Source of the DNA: Oenanthe sinensis
Taxonomy: Eukaryota; Streptophyta; Magnoliopsida; Apiales; Apiaceae
Direction of reading: 5' to 3'
Length of the DNA stretch: 64,000 nt
NCBI GenBank assembly: GCA_028671895.1
Contig: CM053801.1
Location: forward strand, 38,506,836-38,570,835
Each line of letters starts with the position of its first letter. The first letter of the stretch is position 1. Positions 42,438-55,966 of this stretch are shown one piece after another. A program made the translations under genes and the position numbers. The notes under the pieces were generated by a model, which was given only the letters and a program-made list of their open reading frames with translations, was not told the origin of the DNA and made no database searches.

Positions 42438-44912
42438 ATGGGCCAAAAGGATTCATGTGTAAAGATTTCAGTGTTAGAGAAAGATGAATACTTTGCATAG
42501 AAAGTTAAAATGAACATGCATTTACTTTCTCTTGACCATTCCTATATTAACTGCATAGAGATAGATCCACATGTTCTAATGAAGCTGGTCACAGGTGTAA
42601 ATCCTGACGGAACTCCTGCATTGGACAAACATGTTTCAAAACTTATCACTGAGTTCACAGAAGAGGATGAAAAGGAAGTGCTTAAGGACAAAAAGGTCAT
42701 GAATATTATGTTTAATGGTCTAGATAAAGATATGTTTGACAATGTGATAAATTTCACTTCATCAAAGGAGATATGAGATACTCTTCAAACTCTATTTGAA
42801 GGGACTGAACAAGTCAGGAAAAAAAGATGCAACTCTTGATTCAGAAATATGAATCTTTTCATTTCAAGAGTGGAGAATCCATCAATGATACCTATAGTAG
42901 GTTCCAAAAACTTTTGAATGGAATAAAACTATATGGTAGGGTTTATGCAACTAAAGATACAAATCTGAAATTTCTTAGATCTCTTCCAAAAGAATGGAAA
43001 CCAATGATTGTCTCCATTAGACAATCTCAGGACTTCAAGGATTATACTTTTGAAAAACTTTATGGTATTACCAAGACATATGAGTTGGAAATCCAACAAG
43101 ATGAAGAGATTGAGAAGAATCAAAGAAAGGAAAAGACTGTGGCTTTGATGATCAAGGGAAATGAAGACAAGAAGGGAAATAGTGAAAGTGGCTGTGTAGA
43201 TGATTCTATCATGATGGCTGGTGATGTTGTTGAAGAATTATCCAAAGGAAAGGGAAAGGGAAAATGTGAATAAAGTGAAGCATGCTCTCAGGATGATTTA
43301 GATGAAATTGATGAGGATCTTCAATTTCTATCAAGAAAATTTTCAAAGCTAAAATTCAAGAGGAATCCAAATGCTCAAAGGCCTGGATCCTAGTTTAGAA
43401 ATAACAATCAAAATAAGAATTTGGTTGATAGGTCAAAGTTCAAATATTTTAACTGTGGATTGGCTGATCATTTCTCTAATGAGTGCAGAAAGCCAAAGAA
43501 AGAGAAGAAGGCAAAGTCATATGATGGCATAGACTATAAAAAGAAGTATTTTGACCTTCTCAAACAAAGAGAGAAGGCTTTTGTGACTGAAGAGAAAGAC
43601 TAGACTGCTGAGTATAATGATTCTGAAGAATTCATTAATCTAGCATTAATGGCCAATCATGAAGATGAAGAGGCTAGTTCATCATCAAATTAGGTATTAG
43701 CTACTAACTTTTCTGATTTGTCAAAAGATGAATGCAATAGTATCATAAATGAAATGTATAATAAACTGTAAAATTTGTATGTCACTTTGAAATTTCAAAA
43801 TAAAGAAAATCTCAAGTAAAAGAACACCATTGATGTCTTAACTGAGAGACACTTTTCTTGAAAATGAACTTATTTGTTTAGAAAGATACAAGCAGGAAAG
43901 TAAGGATGCTAGGGATGAACTAGTAAATAGTTTGAGAATAAAAGAATTGTTAAAAGAACAATTGGCTAGAGAAATTGAAACCATTAATAAATGGAATAGG
44001 TATGCTAAAACTGTCAAATAAATCATTGATGTTCAGAGTTTAGATACTCTAGGAGAATTCCTTAAATCAATAGGCAAGCCATTGGTCAATACCTCGATGG
44101 ATAAAGATCAATCGACTGTTAATCCTTTATCAATCGATGATGATTGTCAATCGATTGATGCTGATTCAACTGATAAGCATCCATTGATAGATAAACCATC
44201 AATGGCTAACAAGAAGAACAAATTTAGCACCCCTATCAAATTTGTTAAGTAAAAGGAACCTATAGATCAAGTTGAGACTAAGGTTAAAATATTAATATTG
44301 GTAGCTTATCTAAGAAATAGTTAAGAGTCAAACTAGAAGAGATAACACCTGTTGAATGCACTTAACATATGTCTGATAAAAAAAAAGAATAGGAATGCAA
44401 AGGTAGGCATAAATAAGCACAATAATTACACTCCTGATATGTATGCACCTAGAAAGGTTTGTGCTAAATGTGGTAGTGTAAATCATTTATCTATGCATTT
44501 CAAGAAAGAAAAGAATTCTATACCTGCAAATGATTTGAATGCACATGTCATGTCTGCAAATGCCATGCTTTCCAATCATATGCTCATGAATGCCATGTCT
44601 TTTAATTTAGTTGCACCACATGCTCACATGCTATATGAACAATTTCTATACATGTATAATCCAGTCTTTGCATATGCAAATATGAACATGCCTGAAATGT
44701 CATGGAACATGTCTATAGCTGATAATAATCTTGTAAACATGCATGATAATTCTGTTATAAGTTCCCAGGTGTTTGAGCCCCAAAAGTCAACTCCTAAAGT
44801 TAAAGTGGATTTAAATCCACCAAAACAAAATGAATCAAAGTTGGCAACCAAGGCTCAGGCTGCAACTAATAAAAGAGGACCCAAGGAAACTTGGGTACCA
44901 AAAACAACGTGA
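42438..44912 (+). pseudogene. Gag of element E, many stop codons
   Basis: Begins MGQKDSCVKISVLEKDEYF at 42,438 and ends in WVPKTT at 44,912. Recognisable parts: a gag domain (NGLDKDMFDNVI; the conserved segment FHFKSGESINDTYSRFQKLL), one zinc knuckle (YFNCGLADHFSNEC, first Cys changed to Tyr or Phe), a coiled-coil region now broken, and a second knuckle-like stretch (CAKCGSVNHLSMHF, last Cys lost). Stops include Trp and Gln codons changed to TAG or TGA (42,478; 42,775; 43,272; 43,391; 43,602) and frameshifts. The region 44,085-44,205 encodes repeated SID/DQS units from a DNA motif shared with this family's LTR. Confidence 0.85.
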
Positions 44913-45165
44913 TTGTTTTTAATTGTGTGCACGAAAATAAGAGGATAAATCTCTGGTATCTAGACAGTAGATGTTCTAGGCACATGACAAGAGATATGTC
45001 CCTGCTCACAAAGTTTGTGGAAAATGTTGGCCCAGGAGTTACTTTTGGAGATAATAGTAAAGGTTTTACTCCGGGATATGGCTCTATTGCAAGTGAAAAT
45101 GTTATCATTGAACCTATAGCACTAGTTGATGGATTGAAGCATAATTTGCTGAGCATTAGTCAATT
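44891..45165 (+). pseudogene. Start of pol of element E (protease region)
   Basis: Overlaps the end of gag by 22 bases in the -1 frame and, like copies A-C, opens with TTG rather than ATG. It has the protease segment LWYLDSRCSRHMT (the DSG motif now DSR), then FGDNSKGFTPGYG and HNLLSISQ. It is cut by the LTR of element F. Confidence 0.8.
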
Positions 45166-46295
45166 TGTTAGGAATTATGAGATTTGATGATACCAAATTA
45201 CTTAGAATTATAATATAGATTTAAATTTCATTGTAACTGATCAATGGATATATGACTTATAAATATCCATTGACTAGGAAACCTGTTATCAGTTGAAGCT
45301 TGTTACTCAACTGATAAATTGGATAACAACAGTTGATTCATGTTTCTTATTTGTCAATTGATTGTAATGCCTCGATGGATGTTAAGTTCTAGTCAACTAA
45401 TATCTATTGAACTTCTGTTTATTGCTCCTCAACGGATATGAAGAATGGTTGATCAATTGCAAATATTCTAAGTCAGAATTCTCACAAATGAAGTGATCAA
45501 CATATATTGAAGTCGATGGATAAATACATTGTTCAATGGATAAAGGTCAATAAAAGTCAAATTAATGGATCTCTATCAACGGATAAAAGCATTAAGGCTA
45601 TCAACGGATAAAGGCAATCAACGGATAAAGGACCATCAACGGATAAGGAGTCGATGGATAACCTAATTATCCATTGATACATCAATTGATCAATGGATAA
45701 CCTATACATCGATTGATAAGCAAAGGAGAATCAACTGATAAGCTTTACATCAATTATCAGTTGATCAAGGTTTCCCAAATTAGTTAAAATAAATGAAATG
45801 GGATCTTTTTAGAAACTGAATCAATGGAATACAATCATGTCAGGATTGTGAAGACTTTCAAGGCAACACACACTTCAAGAAAAAGATCAAGACAAACATT
45901 TTTTTAGAACAAGACAAATGCAAAGAAGACTGTGAAAAGTAGCTACAATCTATTTTAGTGAATGCCTTGTAAAATGTGATTTTCAATTTGCATTTTATCA
46001 GTCGATGAAAAAATAGATGTAGAATGTGAACTGCTATGTATAGTCTTAGCAGTTCATTGTAACAAAAAAAAGGAATGAGATAAAACAAAAACTAGAAAAC
46101 CATAGAAAAGTTAGAAACCATTTTGTATTTTTTTTATTTTGCTCATTTTCATATCTTGTAAGCAGCTTGGTAATCTTACCTAGGTTAATTGAAAGTAAAA
46201 ACTCGCTAGTGGAAAAACTAATCCACTAGTAATTTTTAAATTTCCTTGTTTTGTTCTCAATATATCAGTCTTCAATCCATAGTTTAAATAGTTTT

Positions 46296-46339
<44 letters not shown>

Positions 46340-46449
46340 CCACGCACTAAATCTATAAAAGTACAAACTTGAATAAGCAAGAATTACTTAAAATTCTTAA
46401 GTTTGTATTTAACCCCCCTTCTACAAACTTGTACTTAAGAGAAATAACA
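45166..46449 (+). repeat. 5' LTR of element F (1,284 bp)
   Basis: Starts TGTTAGGAATTATGAG and ends AGAAATAACA, so it is related to but clearly diverged from the LTR of element E. From about 45,235 to 45,760 it has many TCAACGGATAAAG / ATCAATTGAT-type motifs. A TA microsatellite sits at 46,291-46,336, and a C run near the end. The second member of the pair is not in the window. Confidence 0.85.
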
Positions 46450-46507
46450 ATTGGTATTAGAGCCTAGCTTTCAACATACAGAAAGTTAAGATCTAAGTAC
46501 ATCAAGT

Positions 46508-47055
46508 ATGGGTCAAAAGGACACAGGGGTGAAGATTTCAGTTCTTGAAAAAGATGAGTACTTTCCCTGAAAAGTCGAAATGTACATGTCTGTTATCCAT
46601 TGATCCTTCCTATGTTAACTGCATAGAGAAAGGTCCACATGTGCCTATGAAAATAGTTATAAGTGTGAATGAAGATGGTACTCAAGCACCAGACATGCTT
46701 ATTCCAAAACCTGTGAGTGAATACACAGATGAGGATGAAAAGGAAATACACAAAGATAAAAAGGCTATGAATATTTTCTTTAATGGTCTTGACAAGGATA
46801 TGTTTGACAATGTTATCAACTGTACAACCTCCAAAGAAGTCTGGGATACTCTTCAAACTCTATGTGAAGGCACTGATTAAGTAAGAAAGAAAAAGATGCA
46901 ACTCTTGATTCAGAAATATGAGGCCTTTCACTTCAAGAGTGATGAAGCAATCAATGACACATATAGTAGGTTTCAAAAGTTATTGAATGAGCTAAAACTA
47001 TATGTAAGATTATATATTATTGAAGATACCAACCTCAAATTCTTGAGGTCCTTAT
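46508..47055 (+). pseudogene. Gag of element F, N-terminal remnant
   Basis: Begins MGQKDTGVKISVLEKDEYF and parallels the gag of element E (NGLDKDMFDNVI, WDTLQTLCEGTD). The Trp after EYFP is TGA, and a frameshift follows. The primer site is slightly mutated (TGGTATTAGAGC, 46,452-46,463). The gene is interrupted at 47,056 by the chromovirus. Confidence 0.8.
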
Positions 47056-49708
47056 TGTAACACCCCCAAAATTACTACACCAATTACTGATTAATTAATA
47101 ATATTAAACAGATAATAGCAGTGATTATATATATATAACCCTGCCACCCAAACACAATCCTAGATCGCAATCAGGTTCAAGTATGAAAACAACATACTAA
47201 TTAAATATTACAAGTCCAAATCAAAAAGTCTAAGTTCTAAACTTATTACAACTTACTGATCCAACTGGATCTCAACACACCTGCATACGGTCTCTAAATG
47301 CTCTACCTGTACCTCCTGTAACCTTACGGGTGGTTCTGTAAGTACGTACCATCTTCTATAGCTGCTGAAAGGGTTAGGAAGCAAGGAGTGAGCTAAATTG
47401 CTCAGCAAGTGTAAACAATAATCGTAATATGCTATCTGAGAAGGTTCAAAATGATAATAAGGAAGATAGTACTGTTTTTGGTTCATAAAAGCTAAAGGTA
47501 TTTTAAAACAGTTTCCTTTTTAAAGTAAATTCAGGGAACGTACATTTTGAAACTGTAAGTGCATTTCCAAACGGTTACTAAAAATAGAAGGTACTATTGT
47601 AATACTGGTAAATCTTATTTTTCCACCTTCTTTTGAAATCAATAACTTTTAGAACTGTTTCGGAACAATAGTATTCGTATAATTGGGATTTAATTTGACG
47701 CTACGAGTTAAGCTAGGTGATCAGCCAACGCATTAACTCCGGGCCACCACGCAGAGTGACTCCACCTTTCAAATAATTGTGGATATCCTTGGCACGCTTT
47801 GGCCGTTAGCATTGAGCTAAATTACTTCACAGACCGGCGTCTCGGTCTAAAACATTTTTAATAATCCCATAACTTTCAAATCGTAATATAATATTCAGTT
47901 TCAGCAAAATCTCAATCTTTACGATATAATTGATACAGTAAATAAACTTGAACTGAATAAGGATATGAAAAGATCTTTCAGAATACTTGTAAAACAATTT
48001 CATCATGATTATTGTTCGTAAAATCATGGTATAAAACTGTATTCAAAATCAGGGTTCAGCATAGGTATTATATAAAATTGGATATAATATGGAACTGGAA
48101 TGATAACAGGATATCAAGAGGGAAAAGGAACACTTGCCTTAATCTGAAGGGATGTCTGACTAACTCTCGAAATAATCTTTGTGCGTCCTAACAACCGGGT
48201 CCTGGTCCACTCTTTTTACTCGTTCCTAATCATAAATTATACGTATAAGTCACTCTCTTATTCGACAAATAATTTAATAATAATATACTCATAGTCACAT
48301 AAGCACGTAATCACTTAGTACTCAATGCACAAAATTTTATTATCAAATCATACTAATAAATTAATATAAAGCTCGGATTAGAAATCTAATTATACCAGTA
48401 ATTTCGGAAAATTATTTATAATAACTTTCGTTTTAAACACGTAAGCAAATTCTTTACTTAAACCTCTCAAATAATTATAACACAATATTTAATAATAAAA
48501 ACTCACAATAAGCCACATCATCAAATACTACTCAATCATACACTACTATACTATTCTCAACCAATAGCTATCTATACAAGGATGATGTGCCGTTAACCTT
48601 TTAAAAATCGTTAGTTTTGGAAAAAATTTGGCAGCATCTCCTTTGTATATCGAGCTATCCGTCGGAATACAACCGACACAACCAAACATCAATGTCATTC
48701 ATACACCATTATACAATCATATTTTGCACCAAATCCATATCAAACAAGCAATAGCTACAAACATTATATAATACTATTGCCATTCAAAAATGACTGAAAC
48801 AATCCAGTACCAACTGCTTATTTATATAGTCAATTCAATTCTTAACTCAACTCTAAATCATAACAACCCATGACCACTTAATTTATAAAATTTAAAACTC
48901 ACATTGGCAATTATTGTATGAATTTCGAATATAGAATACATATATATATTCGAAAATTTGGCCATCATGTAATATCATAATTCGACCATTTTCAATAACC
49001 AAGCAATTCAGTTTTCCAACTCCATCAGTCACTTAAATTATGTATAACTATCTACCAAGTTTTGCTAACTCAAACTAATCATTCATGTATAATTTCTACT
49101 TCGAGCATAATATATACATATGTACATCATTCGAAAATTTGTAATACATATAATTAATTCATAATTTAATCACAACCATACATGTACTCCTCTTATAATT
49201 ATCAAGTAATCAAGCCCTTGCAAATACATACTCGATTTATATGATTACACACAAACACGCATACTTGTGCCATTAATCAATCGGAAAAATCGAACCATGG
49301 TCGGAAAATTATAAACCTAGCCGGAAAATCTAAAAATCTTAACATGCAAGAGTCATGGCATCATAATTTCTTCCATTTACATCATCTACAACTTGAATAT
49401 GCTCGGCAAAATGGCAAAATGCACAACCCAAGTGAACATTGATCGAAAAGATGAGAATCATTACATGCAATTCAATCGACCAGTTTTAAACAAAAGAGAA
49501 TGCTATTTTCAGCTCAATTTCATCATTGCCGAGGTCACCAACTCACCGAGTTCATCGTTGGTGACTCGGTTTCGGTGGAGTGCCGGACTTTGCTCCGGTT
49601 TCTCAACACCAGCCCCATTTCATATTTTTAAACACAGGTCAAGGCATAATCGAGAGTCAACAACAAAGATTCATCATTAACAAAGCTGGATATATATACA
49701 CACGGCAG

Positions 49709-49774
<66 letters not shown>

Positions 49775-50342
49775 GGGATTGCTTATGAAGGATGCAACGT
49801 AAGGCGAAGTCAGTAGTTGTTTGGATCAGAGGCAAACTGACTATTCCCCATGTAGCTTTTTGGGCTCAAATAAAATATACTTTTATTTTTCAAAAGTCCT
49901 AGAATATATAAGGAACATTTTGGAAAAGATTTCATGATTTTTGGACATTCCAATAATTAAATATGGAATTTAGAAGAGAAATATTTTCAGGATAAAATAG
50001 GATTGAGAAAATCATATAAAAATATTGAGACTGAATTAAATAACACCACTATTTTTAGAAAGTATTTAAAATCACATAGAAGCTACATATAACATTTCAT
50101 AATTATTGGACACACCAATAATTTTATAAAAATCAAACAGTTACTCAATTAAGCATTTAATCTATGCACGTAGTTTCACAGATACACATGTAAACATATA
50201 ATTGACTTTCTAACAGTTAAACATAGTTGACTTGGTCAACTAGAACACATAATTAATATAATCACATTTTATAATATACGTCGCACTCGTTAAACGTAAC
50301 TAATCGGGACTAAAATATTATTAAAATTATCGGTTTATTACA
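47056..50342 (-). repeat. 3' LTR of the chromovirus (about 3,287 bp)
   Basis: Starts TGTAACACCC and ends TTATTACA; the adjacent ctaccctcctt is the reverse complement of a purine tract (AAGGAGGGTAG). The first 617 bases match 56,180-56,797 with about 11 substitutions and one indel by hand count. A TA microsatellite lies at 49,708-49,772. Apparent frames within the LTR, including one across the TA tract, are not genes. Confidence 0.85.
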
Positions 50343-50381
50343 ATCTACCCTCCTTAAAAGGATTCTGTCCTCAGAATCAGT

Positions 50382-53300
50382 CTAAGAAAACAACTGAGGG
50401 TAATTCTCTTTCATCTCACTTTCTAACTCCCAGGTGAATTCTTCAACCTTGGGGTTCCTCCATAACACTTTAACTGTTACAATTGTCTTATTCCTAAGAA
50501 TCTTCTCCTTGCGGTCAACTATCTTAACTGGATGTTCTACAAAAGACAAATCAGGCTGAACATCTACTGGATCATATTCTATTACACAAGCAGAATCTGG
50601 AATAAATCTCTTAAGTAAAGACACATGGAAAACATTGTGTACGCTTTGCATGCTTGGAGGCAACGCTAGTTCATAAGCGACCTTTCCTACTCGTCTTAAA
50701 ACCTCAAAAGGTCCTATGCATCGGGGACTGAGCTTTCCTTTCTTGCCGAATCTAACTATTCCTTTCCAGGGCGATATCTTCAACAGCACGCTTTCTCCTT
50801 CAGTGAATTCCAATTTTCTTCTATCAGGATCTGCATACTTCATCGGTTTGCTGAATCAATTCTGGGCCAATGAGCTTGCGATCTCCAACTTCCTCCCAAC
50901 AGATGGAGGATCTGCACTTCCGTCCATACAGGGCTTCAAACGGGGGCATCCCTATGCTGGCATGATAACTGTTATTATAAGAGAACTCAACTAATCTCAA
51001 ATTTTCATCCCAACTTCCTTTAAAGTCCAATGCACAAGCTCGAAGCATGTCCTCGATCGTCTGGATAGTTCTTTCACTTTGTCCGTCTGACTGTGGGTGA
51101 TAGGCTGTACTCATTCGCAATTGTGTTCCTAAGCATTCCTGAAACTGCCTCCAAAATCTTGAATTGAATCGAGGATCCCTATCTGACACAATGGATACAG
51201 GAACTCCGTGTTTGCTCACAATTTCGTCTAGATACATGTGTACCATCTTGTCCAAAGAATATCTCTCGTTGATTGGTAGAAAATGTGCTGACTTGGTTAG
51301 TCGATCAACAATGACCCAAATGGCGTCGTGATTTGACTTGGTCCTGGGAAGTCCTACAACAAAATCCATCGCAATGTGCTCCCATTTCCATTCTGGAATA
51401 TCTAACGGTTGCAATAATCCACCAGGCCTTTGATGTTCTGCTTTGATCCTTTGACACGTGTAACATTTGGCTACCCAGTCTGCTATTTCTCTTTTCATGT
51501 TTAGCCACCAAAAGTTTCTTTTTAAATCCTGATACATCTTTGTACTTCCTGGATGAATCGAATGTCTTGAATTGTGTGCCTCTTGTAGTATCTCGTTCTT
51601 CAACTTTAACACGTCGGGAATCCAAATTTTCGCATTAAATCTCAGAATTCCTTGTTCATCTTTCTGTGTACAAATTTCTTCGCCTGTCAGTTCGTTCATC
51701 CCTTGGCTCATTATTTCGTCTTGACACTTCTGAATATTTTCAAGTAATTCCGGCTGAAATGTCATGGTGAAAATCATATCATCCACTGTTTCCGGCTGCC
51801 GTACTTCTATCCCTAATTTCTCAAAGTCTTCGAACAACTCCCTAGTCATTGTCAACATATTCAACCGTTCTTTTTGACTTAACGCATCCGCGACCACATT
51901 CGCCTTTCCCGGGTGATAATTTATTGAACAGTCATAATCCTTTATTAGCTCCAACCATCTTCTTTGCCTCATGTTCAACTCTTTCTGCGTGAAAATATAC
52001 TTCAGACTCTTGTGGTCGGTGTAAATCTCACACTTTTCTCCATAAAGGAAATGTCTCCAAATCTTGAGTGCAAACACGATCGCTGCTAGTTCCAAATCAT
52101 GCGTAGGATACCTTTGCTCGTGAGGCTTGAGTTGCCTTGAAGCGTAAGCTATTACTTTATCATGTTGCATTAAAACGCAGCCTAATCCTTTAAGAGACGC
52201 ATCGTTGAATATCACAAATTCTCCTTTATCGTCTAGCAAAACCAATACTGGAGCCATTACTAATCTTTGCCTTAACTCTTGAAAGCTTGCTTCGCACTTA
52301 TCATTCCATTCAAATTTCTCGTTCTTCCTTGTCAACTTGGTCAGAGGTACCGTAATTCTGGAAAAAATTTGCACGAATCTCCAGTAGTATCCTGCTAATC
52401 CCAAGAAACTTCTGACCTCCGTCGGAGTCTTCGGTCTTTCCCAATTCATCACAGCTTCAATCTTAGCGGGATCTACTTTTATTCCATCACGGCTGACTAT
52501 ATGTCCAAGAAACTGCACTTCCTTAAGCCAAAACTCGCACTTGGAAAATTTCGCATACAACTTTTATTTCCTCAGGATTTCTAAGGCTAACCTCAAATGC
52601 TGTTTATGCTCTTCCTCTGTCTTAGAATATATCAGTATATCGTCGATGAAGACTATCACGAATTTATCCAAGTAATTCTTAAATACTCGATTCATCAAAT
52701 CCATAAAAGCTGCGGGCGCGTTCGTTAATCCAAAATCCATCACTAAAAATTCGTAATGTCCATACTTGGTTCGAAAAGCTGTGTTTGGCACATCTTCTGG
52801 CTTTATCTTCAGTTGGTGGTATCCTGATCTTAAGTCAATTTTTGAGAAACTGGTTGCTCCTTTCAGTTGATCAAAAAGGTCATCAATCCTAGGTAATGGG
52901 TACCTATTTTTTATGGTTAACTTATTTAACTCCCTGTAATCGATACACAGTCTCATGCTTCCGTCTTTCTTCTTCACGAATAGAACTGGAGCTCCCCATG
53001 GAGAAAAACTGGGCCTTATGACTCCCTTGTCCAACAGATCTTGTAATTGACTGGATAATTCCTTCATTTCTGCCGGGGCCATACGGTAAGGGGCTTTGGA
53101 TACCGGTTCCGTACCTGGGGCTAAATCAATGGAAAACTCGATTTGCCTATCTGGGGGTAAACCTGGTAATTCGTCTGGAAACACATCAGGAAACTCATTT
53201 ACTATTGGAATCTCTTCCAAATCCGGTATCTCCTTACTCCTGTCTATAACATACGCGAGATATGCTTCACATCCGTGCTTCATCATTTTTCTTGCTTGCA

Positions 53301-55083
53301 TCATTGTCAAAAATAACTTTTCTTGCCTTTGCCCTTTGAAGATCACCTTCTTTCCTTTCGTCGTCCTGAGTACCACCTTCTTATCTTTGCAGTTAATCTG
53401 AGCGTTATGCTTAGTTAACCAGTCCATTCCTAAAATTACGTCAAAATCTCCTAGCTGAAAAGGTAATAGCGATATCGAAAAACTATACCCTTCTATGCTA
53501 ACTTCACACTGGGGACAGACTTGGCTTATTCTCACTTGCTCCTGATTAGCTAACACTATGTTTAACGCACTCTCCAAATTTACAGCCTCACAGTTTGACT
53601 TATTCACAAAATCTCTAGATATAAAAGATCTAGTGGCACCAGTATCAATTAACACTTTTGCGATAGCAGAATTTACAAGAAGCGTACCTACTACCACATC
53701 CGAACTCTGGACAGCATCTTTCATATTCATGTTGAGATTTCTCACTTGTTCTGAAAATTGAGAAGGTTGATAACCCAAATATCTTTGTCCGGTCATTGGA
53801 GTAACTGAAGCATAGCTTGAGGCTGAAGGAGCTGGCTGGACTTGATACTGCACTGGAGTGGCTGATAATCTCATCATTCTATTGCTTTGTACTTGGGACC
53901 TACATTCTCGAGATATGTGCCCTGGCTTCCCGCATTTAAAACATGTTACATTTGAGCTGGCCTTCGGGCTAGGACTCACTACCCGGCATTCACTTACATA
54001 ATGTCCCTTTGTGTTACATTTAAAACAAACAATATCCGCCTTATTGCACGCTCCAACATGCCTTTTCTTGCAGATTCTGCACTCCTGATTTGTTGCTGAT
54101 TGGGTTCTCTGTGGCCCCTGAAATTTGTTTCCCTTACTACTTTCATTCCTTCGAAAAGACCCGCCTCCACTTCTCTGCGAAAATCCTGACTTCTTTACAA
54201 ACTTGCTGACGGGCTCACTTTGACTTATCCCATCATCTCTTTGTCCAAACTTTCTTTTCTGCTCATTCTTCTCCCTTTGACCCTGTTTACTTTCTGTTTC
54301 GGCAATCAATGCCTTCTGTACCACCTCCGCATACGTCTTCAATTCTAAAATTGCCAATTTCGCCCTATTCCATGATTTCAATCCCTGTTGAAATCTCCGG
54401 GCCTTCTTTTCTTCGGTGTTCACATATTCAGGGACAAATCTTGACAACTCAGTGAATTTCTTCACGTATTCCGACACACTCATGTTGTTCTGTTTTAGCT
54501 CAAAGAACTTCAGCTCCATCTGAGCTTGCATGTATCGGGGAAAGTACTGTTCCAAAAACAATTCCTTAAATCTATCCCAAGATATCATTTCTGCTGTTTC
54601 CAACGCTTTAACTGACTCCCACCAATAGTTTGCATCACCTTTCAGAAGGTAACTTGCAAAGGTTGTCTTCTGTTCTCCTTCCACCTTAACCAATTCAAAT
54701 GCTTTTTCTATCTCCTTCAACCATTTCTGAGCTTCAATTGGATCAGGTGATCCCTGGAATTCTGGAGGCTTTACTGATTGAAAAGTCTTGAATGCCACTG
54801 TAGCCTGGCCACGTGGCTGGTCTTGTTGTTGGTTTTGTTGTTGTTGCAATTGCTGTTGAAGCATTTGCTGCTGTTGGGTTAGAGCTGTTGTTTGTTGGCG
54901 CAGAAGTTCTATTAACTGGGCCATGTTGTGGTTATCTTGATTTACATTAAGGTTCTCGGGGTTATTCTGATTTACATCTTGATTTACTTGAGGGTTCTGA
55001 GCTTCATTCTCATCTTGGTTGGGGTTATTAGAATTTGAAGATGTTTGTGAGGGTGTCCCTCGGGAACGTCTCTTTGGTGGCAT
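50382..55083 (-). pseudogene. Chromovirus gag-pol polyprotein with one stop and one deletion
   Basis: Starts MPPKRRSRGTPSQTSS at 55,083. Order: Gln-rich gag domain (VKPPEFQGSPDPIEAQKWL), zinc knuckles CFKCNTKGHYVSEC and CFKCGKPGHISREC, aspartic protease (LIDTGATRSFIS), reverse transcriptase (LCIDYRELNKLT, FIDDILIYS), TAA stop at 52,564-52,566 just before LYAKFSKCEFW, RNase H (FNDASLKGLG, TDHKSLKYIF), integrase (zinc finger HPGSTKMYQDL and CYTCQRIKAEH; MDFVVGLP, SDRDPRF, YHPQSDGQSERT). Near 50,840 a deletion removes the segment between PELIQQTDE and KYADPDRR and shifts the frame. The last part ends in a chromodomain-like stretch (VKVLWRNPKVEEFTWE). The chromodomain normally guides insertion to heterochromatin. 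Confidence 0.9.
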
Positions 55084-55417
55084 CTTACTGTAGGTAGATA
55101 CGAAAATTTAGACTAACGTATAAAACAGTTCGCATGACATGGTGAGATAAAGTATACGGAAATCAAGTTCTGAATTATCGATCACATGTTGTGTGGTTTA
55201 AAGAAGTTAACTACTATCGAACATCAAAATACGCAACTATGAATTAGATGGCATAAAACGGTAACATAAAATAAATAAACTGACACCATAGTGCCAATAA
55301 GTCACAAGATCCATGGGTTCATATCGGAGACCCAACAATATCCATAATACAACACCAAATGCGGAAAATAACAGAAGCAACTACTAAACTAGATCCTTCC
55401 CCATACTGCAGTCATCC
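55084..55417 (-). other. Leader between accessory ORF and gag of the chromovirus
   Basis: Non-coding, contains no recognisable signal. Confidence 0.5.
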
Positions 55418-55966
55418 CTAACCACGATTCCTCTCTTGGTCGATGATGTCTCGGATCTGGTTGATGATCATCTCGCAGATCATCCGTCCCTCTCCATATC
55501 TCACTCTAGTAGGTGGGGGTAGCTGCTCCATCTGAACCATGGCCGTCTCCACCAATGCTCGGAGTCTGGTAGTCGAATCTGGCCTGAGAGAAGGGAAGTC
55601 TCTGTAGTAGATGCTCAACAATGACTCCAGCTGGTCGTTGGCAACAGCCAAGTTATCATAGTCCTGTCATAGCTGTGAGTAGACGCTGAAGGGGACTGTG
55701 TCAGTCGACGAGCCTGTCCCTAATAGAGTGGAGGAGGAAGCAACACGACTAGAGGATCCGTGTCGGGCCTGTACACCTGCTATCCCTAATCCTGGCATTG
55801 CATCTGAAGACTCTGGAAATGGCTCGGGGGATGGGGACCTCATCTCATCTGGAGTATCTATCTCTTGCTCATCCGCCTCCCTAGCATTCCACGATGCTAG
55901 AAAGTGACTCATCTCTGAGTCCGAACTCGAAGAAGGAGTGGGAGTGGGAGGGTTCTGGGCTCGGCG
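55418..55966 (-). pseudogene. Accessory ORF in the chromovirus leader (about 180 codons, one stop)
   Basis: Two open pieces in one frame (55,912-55,667 and 55,651-55,418) are separated by a single TGA, so a longer ORF probably existed; CGA to TGA would suffice. The frame extends upstream to 55,966 (RRAQNPPTPTPSSSSDSE), right after ttcttttcag on the minus strand, a good 3' splice-site sequence. The protein is Ser/Pro-rich, then helical (LLSIYYRDFPSLRPDSTTRL). I do not recognise a domain. Leader ORFs of this kind upstream of gag occur in some Tekay elements. Confidence 0.5.

Larger units (their letters stand above)
41232..45165 (+). mobile_element. Decayed Sirevirus-type copia element E (5' part)
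   Basis: Complete 5' LTR, primer-binding site, gag with many stops, and the first part of pol, where the LTR of element F begins at 45,166. It belongs to a different family from copies A-C: LTR start TGTTAGGAATC, gag start MGQKDSCVKISVLEKDEYF. The rest of pol, the later ORFs and the 3' LTR are absent. Confidence 0.85.

Noticed and set aside
49580..49816. 78-residue frame with poly Ile-Tyr
   Set aside because: It runs over a TA microsatellite inside the chromovirus LTR.
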